NCBI RefSeq assembly: GCF_030272615.1
Contig: NC_081414.1
Span: 340,424,502 to 340,488,501 of the forward strand
Length of the DNA stretch: 64,000 bases
From: Cryptomeria japonica
Taxonomy: Eukaryota; Streptophyta; Pinopsida; Cupressales; Cupressaceae
Direction of reading: 5' to 3'
Shown here: positions 58,743 through 64,000 of the stretch, in pieces
Numbering within the stretch: position 1 is the first letter of the stretch
How the letters are laid out: each line of letters begins with the position of its first letter
Made by a program: the position numbers and the translations under genes
The notes under the pieces: model-generated
Seen by the model: the letters and a program-made list of their open reading frames with translations, nothing else
The model's database searches: none
Told to the model about the DNA's origin: nothing

Positions 58743-60328
58743 TGTTGAGCATACTATAGGACTGGGGGGGGGGGGGGGGGTGAATCGTTTCAGACCATAT
58801 AACAACTCACTTATAATCCTTTAAACTTCAAGACATAATTAACACATCTTTACAATTATGAAACACAAAAAGCATGAAGCACAATACACACAAGAACACC
58901 AGATTTATGTGTAAAAGCCATGGTGAGAAACACATTTAAAATATGAATAATTGATTTAAATATTTTAGGCTCAAGGCCAAGGAGCTCATTGCACCTAAAT
59001 GTACTTTCAAAACTAAGGTGCGCAACCTTAGGGAAAGATAAAAAGGAATTACAATATTGAGACACACAATCTCAGTTCAAGATACAAAGAGCTGCATAGG
59101 TTATCAAAGGACTCATTATCTTTCGGTAGGTACATGGAATAATGAATTGTAATTAACAATATCTTTGATCATGAAACTATCCTTGAACCACTATGTCAAG
59201 CAAACAATACCATGGCAAACAACTCTTGACTCTATTCACTATCTCAACATACTATCACTTTGAATATTTGATCATCAAGGATCATCACAAGCTGAAATTC
59301 ACACTTTTTCTACTTGCATATAAGTCACATCCAATTCACAATAGTCTACACACATTATATACTTCAACTCATACATCTATTTTATAAGATTATACATTGA
59401 AAGCCTCAACTAGGTCGACCACAAACAAAATAAATATGAATTATAGAAGTTGGTCGTGCCTGGACCAAAACTACATGTTGCAGTCCACTTTAGGAGATAA
59501 AGGGGACCCAAACACATTCCAAAACATCTTCCTAATCTATTTCCAATGAGATGCACACACAAACACTTTCTCCAAAGACCACATCATTCATAATGTCTAG
59601 AACAACAATGAAACACGTTAACTAGTGAACCCCCCAAAAAATCAACCAATACAAAATACTCAATGTGGATCTACACATGCCATGGTGAGACCCATATAAA
59701 AATTATAACTCAACCTCCAATGCATATATAGACCAAAAATTCTAATCTAAAAAATGATACACCACCTAAGTCATCCATAAACAAATATAGCTGACAACAA
59801 TGAACACAAAACAACATAACTTCACTTGCTAATCAAACCAAAATTAGGAAACTAAATTGGAAGACTATGTGAACCATATAAACATGTCCACAAAGCCATA
59901 ATACTTGAATAAACAATGGAGAGAAATGCAAAGCATTCTCCTGACCAGTCTTGACATACAACCTCACTATCAACAAACTGCCACAACCAACTACACCATC
60001 TGAGCAATTGAGCACTTGAAAAATTATAGTGCAACATCCATAAAACATAATCATCATATCTAGAACCATAGGCCATGAACATCAAGGATAAAAGAAATGC
60101 AAATCATTCTTCCATAATGATATTTAAATACTATTTCTTGCATAGTGAAACTTTTACTTCATCCTTTTGAAAACACCTCATACTTACACAACATTACCAC
60201 CAAACAACACAGAAACTTAGGAACACTTATTTCTAGACCATCTATAACATCAACACAACCAAACAACAACAATGACAACACTAGCTAGGTTGGCATAAAT
60301 GATAACAAGTTTGACATTAATCATAACA
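58743..60328 (-). repeat. 5' LTR of copia element F (outer end uncertain)
   Basis: The + strand begins TGTTGAGCATACTATAGGAC followed by an 18-base G run and TGAATCG, the pattern at the 3' end of other LTRs here. The far end is placed by the AATGACAACA-type stretch and ATAACA near 60328. No second LTR of this family is present. Confidence 0.55.
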
Positions 60329-60354
60329 CAAAACAAGTTTCAAATATCCCTTTG

Positions 60355-60590
60355 TTTACATGCCTCTCCCTCTTACCCCACCCACTCTGTCTCTCCTTCA
60401 CCCCCTCTCTACCTCTCTCCCCTTTTCTCTTCATACCTCTCCCTCTCTCCTATCTCTCTCTCTACTTACCTCTTCCTCCCTCCCTCCCTCTCCCTCTTTA
60501 TCCCTCCTTTCCTCTATACTTATATCTATTTCGCTATCCCCTTGTCTCTCTACATACTTTTACCTCATTCCTTCCCTTGTGGGTTGAGTC
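60355..60590 (+). repeat. CT-rich polypyrimidine tract
   Basis: CTCTCC, CTCCCT and TACCTC runs. Ser/Leu/Pro-rich frames through it in three registers are artefacts. Confidence 0.85.
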
Positions 60591-60968
60591 TATAGGGTTT
60601 ATGGTTAAGGGTATAAGGTCTAGGATTGATACTTGAGACTTTATTGTATAGGTTTTAGGTCCTAAGGTTGATGGATAGGGTTTAGGGTTTAACATTTAAA
60701 GTTGAGGAATTAGGGTTGGGTATAATGGTATAGGGTTCAAGGTTGAGGGTATATGTTTTAGGGCTTAGGGTTGAGGGTGGAGGCTATATAGTATAAGGTT
60801 GAGTGTAGAGGGTATAGGTTTTAGCATTAAGGCTATATAGTTTAAGGTTGAGGGTATAGGGTTTAATATTGAAGGTACTGGGTATAGAATGAAGGGTATA
60901 GGGTTTAGTGTTGAGGGTAAATAAGGTATAACATATATGATTTAGGGTTGATATGATAGTGTTTAGGA
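60591..60968 (+). repeat. Degenerate telomere-like repeats, left part
   Basis: Dense GGGTTTAGGG, GGGTTGAGGGTATA and TATAGGGTTTA variants of the plant telomere unit TTTAGGG. It is interrupted by solo LTR G and resumes at 62036. Confidence 0.75.
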
Positions 60969-62035
60969 TGTTGGAATCAAGGAACACTGAGAGGGGGAGT
61001 GGCGAATCAGTATTCTATAAATTTTAACATTCTTACTCTGATTTTGCAACCACTTAATGCAACTAAACAAAAGGAATATACAAACACATAAACCAAATAT
61101 CCACCACACCATAACACCACAACTTATACCTAGAAAACCTGGTTAAGGGAAAAACCACGGTGGGATTGAGATCCACAATATTAATATAATTTAATAGAAG
61201 TATAGAAATATTACACAAGGGGAATGCATATGCATTTAGGCACATTGTCTAGAGCTCACTGTTCAAATTACAATAAGGGCTACAACCCCGGAAGGCTCAC
61301 TGTCCTACAAAATGATTACAAAACACATAATCTTACTCTACTCTTGTACATTGCTCTATTTTGTTGTTCATCATTATACCAGAGCACAAATCCTTTGTAA
61401 TCATACATGAAACTACTGACAATCACTTATAACCACTTTCTACACAACCACCGATATAAAAAATGATCATATCAATCACTCTTTTATATCCACAACATAA
61501 AATTAGATCTTTTACATGTCGGCCCAAAAATGCATAACACACAAATGAAACATGTATACCAAGTCGGCTCAATCAGATCCAAAACAATCATGCGGACCAA
61601 AAAACATTGTCCACACACCTCCCACATAGTGGCTAATTAACTGCAAACACAATTAAACAACCACCAAAATTACTCCACATGATTTGCACAATGACTATCC
61701 ACATGGTACTGCCGATGAATATTGTTCTAACCAAAAACATGTATACCGGACCTTCCAACTCACTCAAGAATCATCATCGAAGGCCATAAACCTAGAATAA
61801 GGTAGATTATACATCCAAAATGATTCTTCAGATCTAGAACACCAAATAATTAACACAACTGAATCACCAACTAGATTAATGTACATTATTAGATGTCCTA
61901 TTCTATCTCACCTAACCTCACCAGACCTCAATCTCTCTTTTGGTATGAATGAATTATGAACAGTAGATTAAATATCTAACTCTAGTTTTCATCAATGACA
62001 ACATCCGAACAACAATGTAGTTTTTCTTTCCAACA
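60969..62035 (-). mobile_element. Solo LTR G
   Basis: TGTTGGAATCAAGGAACAC to TTTCTTTCCAACA, 1,067 bp, flanked by a perfect TAGGA duplication (60964-60968 and 62036-62040). The orientation is inferred from GAGAGGGGGAGTGGCGAATCAG at the + strand start, the reverse of the LTR 3' end pattern seen in elements II and III. No coding domain. Confidence 0.9.
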
Positions 62036-62157
62036 TAGGATTGGGGGTATATCACATTGAGGGTAGAGGTTTTTAGGGATGATATTATAAAATTTAAGAT
62101 TGAAGGTTGAGAATGTATGATTTAGGTTTGAGGTTATAGGGTTTAGGATGTGAGTAA
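62036..62157 (+). repeat. Degenerate telomere-like repeats, right part
   Basis: TAGGATTGGGGGTATA, GAGGGTAGAGGTTTTTAGGG and TATAGGGTTTAGGATGTGAG continue the 60591-60968 tract after solo LTR G. Confidence 0.65.
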
Positions 62158-62169
62158 ATGCACTTTACA

Positions 62170-62183
62170 TTTCTCTTTATCTC

Positions 62184-62231
<48 letters not shown>

Positions 62232-62540
62232 CTCTATCTCCCTACATATCTTTGCAACACTAACTACTTATCTCTATGTTGTCTTTCCCTTTCTCTCTCT
62301 CCCTCCCCACCTCTATTTCTCTCTCCCTCTTCTTGCTCCTTCCCTCTCCATTTCTATCACCTCTCTCCCTCTCCTCTCCTTTCCCTCCCTCCCTCCCTAC
62401 CTCTCCCTCCCTCCCTCTCTCTAAACCTCTCTCACTACCTACTTATCTCTATCTCCCCTTTCCATACCTCTCCCACTCTCCATCCCTCAATCTCTCTATC
62501 TTTATCTATCCATCCTTACCTATTTAGTTATCTCTATCTC
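62170..62540 (+). repeat. CT-rich tract with (CT)n core
   Basis: A pure CT run at about 62187-62228, then CTCCCT/CTATCT pyrimidine-rich DNA. Immediately after it (62541-62566) the strand switches to GAAAGAGGGAGGGAGAGGGGAGG. Confidence 0.85.
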
Positions 62541-62566
62541 ATAGAAAGAGGGAGGGAGAGGGGAGG

Positions 62567-64000
62567 TGTTGGGACTTCAAAAATTTTATCAAATTTTGAA
62601 GGCCCAAGTTCAAAATTTTGATTTTTCCATTCAAATTGCATCCTATTGACTAAGCCTTTGTGGCTCATTTTGAGAGCCCATATTTTTGCATATAGGAAGT
62701 ATCATGAAAAATCCTTCTGGGAGAGTGTTAAGAACCTATCAAAGATTGTATATACCCATTTGAATCCTCCTATGATCATTTTTAATATATTTTTTATGAC
62801 CTAGTTTAGAGGTCCAAAAATTGATTTGTTGCAAGTGTTTCGACCTTTCTGAGGAGCCCTCTTTGAGGCATTGCATCTTTGCATCAGATGAATGTTAAGA
62901 CTAATAGATAGTTGACCATGATTCTCTATGACTTTTTGAAGCCCCATGAATCCATTTGATGAGTTTTCCAGCTCAAATCCATTTGCAAAAAGTCAATTTT
63001 TGCAAACTAGACTGTGTCAAACTGCAGTTTGTAGCCTTGCATTAATTTTTTTTTATCTCACATCATGTTAGCTTGCACATCTAAGTGGTTGTTCCTTGTG
63101 AATGTTTATACAATGATCTACCACTTTACCAATTTATATCCCCCTAGTTCATCTTCTGATAAATTTTCAAAGCCCATTCCAAATGAACTTTTTCAAGGTT
63201 TCACAATCTGCATTTTCAAGTTTTCAGAGAGTTGGGAGATTCATATTTTACACATGTGATAAAATCATACCAAACCCTCTTGCACACATTCTTAGGGTAT
63301 CCATATGTTTTAGATAATCAAGTGGAATCTCCTAAAATAGAGTTTTTCAATATTTTTTGTAATCTGTGATTGAAGGGGTTTCAGGTTGATTCAACAAGAA
63401 CATTTTCAGAAACAATTGAGTAAGCAACTTCACAAATTAAAATATTTTGCCTCAAGAATCATCAAGGGATAAGGTTGGGAATTATGGATTCATTGTAAAA
63501 CATATTGTAGGTATGCCAACCCTTAGAGATTGATAAAGTATTTTGGTCAGTTTTTAGAGCCAATTTCAGGGGCTACTCAAGGTGTTTTACCCAAATTTAA
63601 TGGTTGCTCATTCAGTTTCTTTGCTCCATAATGTATCTTGTCAGTGTTCTAAAGAATTCTCAGCAAGTTAGTTGCCCAAAAATGAATTTTTTTTAGTCAG
63701 GTCCCTCTTGGGGCTCGACTAATGATGGGACCCATTGAAACATATTAAAGTCATCTAAAGGATGGTGTATTATTTAAAGTATTTTAATTTAAATAATACT
63801 ACATATTGAGATAATTTATTTGAAATAGATTAAGTCAAGTCTTGATGTAAATAATAGTAGGTCAATTTTATTATTTGAATCTATTCAAAGGAGGGAACTA
63901 TGCAATTTAAAGTAGTGAGTGCTGGAAGGAGCAAGTAAAAAATCATTTTAAAATGATTTAAGTTTCAATGTTATTATTCACCTTGCCTTCAAAATTAATT
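62567..64000. other. Unassigned DNA
   Basis: Begins TGTTGGGACTTCAAAAATT, which could be an LTR start, but no partner or primer site is in the window. Only short frames occur and none has a recognisable domain. Confidence 0.3.

Noticed and set aside
60299-60636. Three overlapping Leu/Ser/Pro-rich open frames
   Set aside because: CT-rich tract; all three registers are open because of composition.

Overview
The window reads as intergenic DNA from a large-genome seed plant. A gymnosperm is my best inference, from the density of old nested LTR retrotransposons, the heavy stop-codon decay and the Tat-type Ty3/gypsy content. I see no host gene. Almost everything is transposable element, tandem repeat or element debris.

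Backbone (1 to about 50,276, + strand): one very long Ty3/gypsy element of the Tat type, called A here. Its 5' LTR lies before the window. In order it carries gag, a DGG-type protease, a G-patch, reverse transcriptase (RT), RNase H, a second RNase H, integrase, a spacer, an antisense plant-mobile-domain ORF, a polypurine tract and a 3' LTR. About 13.5 kb is its own sequence; the rest is insertions. (1) A 13,559-bp DNA transposon (4389-17947) sits exactly in the YVDD catalytic codons of RT, with a TTAT duplication. (2) An LTR retrotransposon, II (18741-25741), lies at the end of the first RNase H. (3) A solo LTR, minus strand (27145-28657), lies in integrase. (4) A Ty1/copia element, C (30005-44721, minus, duplication ATCCA), lies in the 3' spacer, and its integrase is broken by LTR retrotransposon III (33715-41699, duplication GTAAA).

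The DNA transposon is the least familiar object. Its terminal inverted repeats start GGGT. It holds a decayed DD(D/E)-like transposase gene of a family I cannot name securely, a second spliced minus-strand gene of unknown domain, a 2.3-kb fold-back block built from a strict 10-bp periodic array, and a 360-bp satellite array.

Elements II and III belong to one structural class. Both have LTRs, an initiator-Met-type primer site (TGGTATCAGAGC), a coiled-coil zinc-knuckle gag-like ORF1 and a roughly 1,070-1,130-codon ORF2, but no protease, RT or integrase. They presumably depend on an autonomous copia-like element.

Right part (50,277-64,000): a solo-like LTR (E) next to the 5' LTR of a Ty3/gypsy chromovirus (D), D itself, the 5' end of a minus-strand copia element (F), CT-rich tracts, a degenerate telomere-like TTTAGGG region split by a solo LTR (G, perfect TAGGA duplication), and about 1.4 kb of unrecognised DNA.
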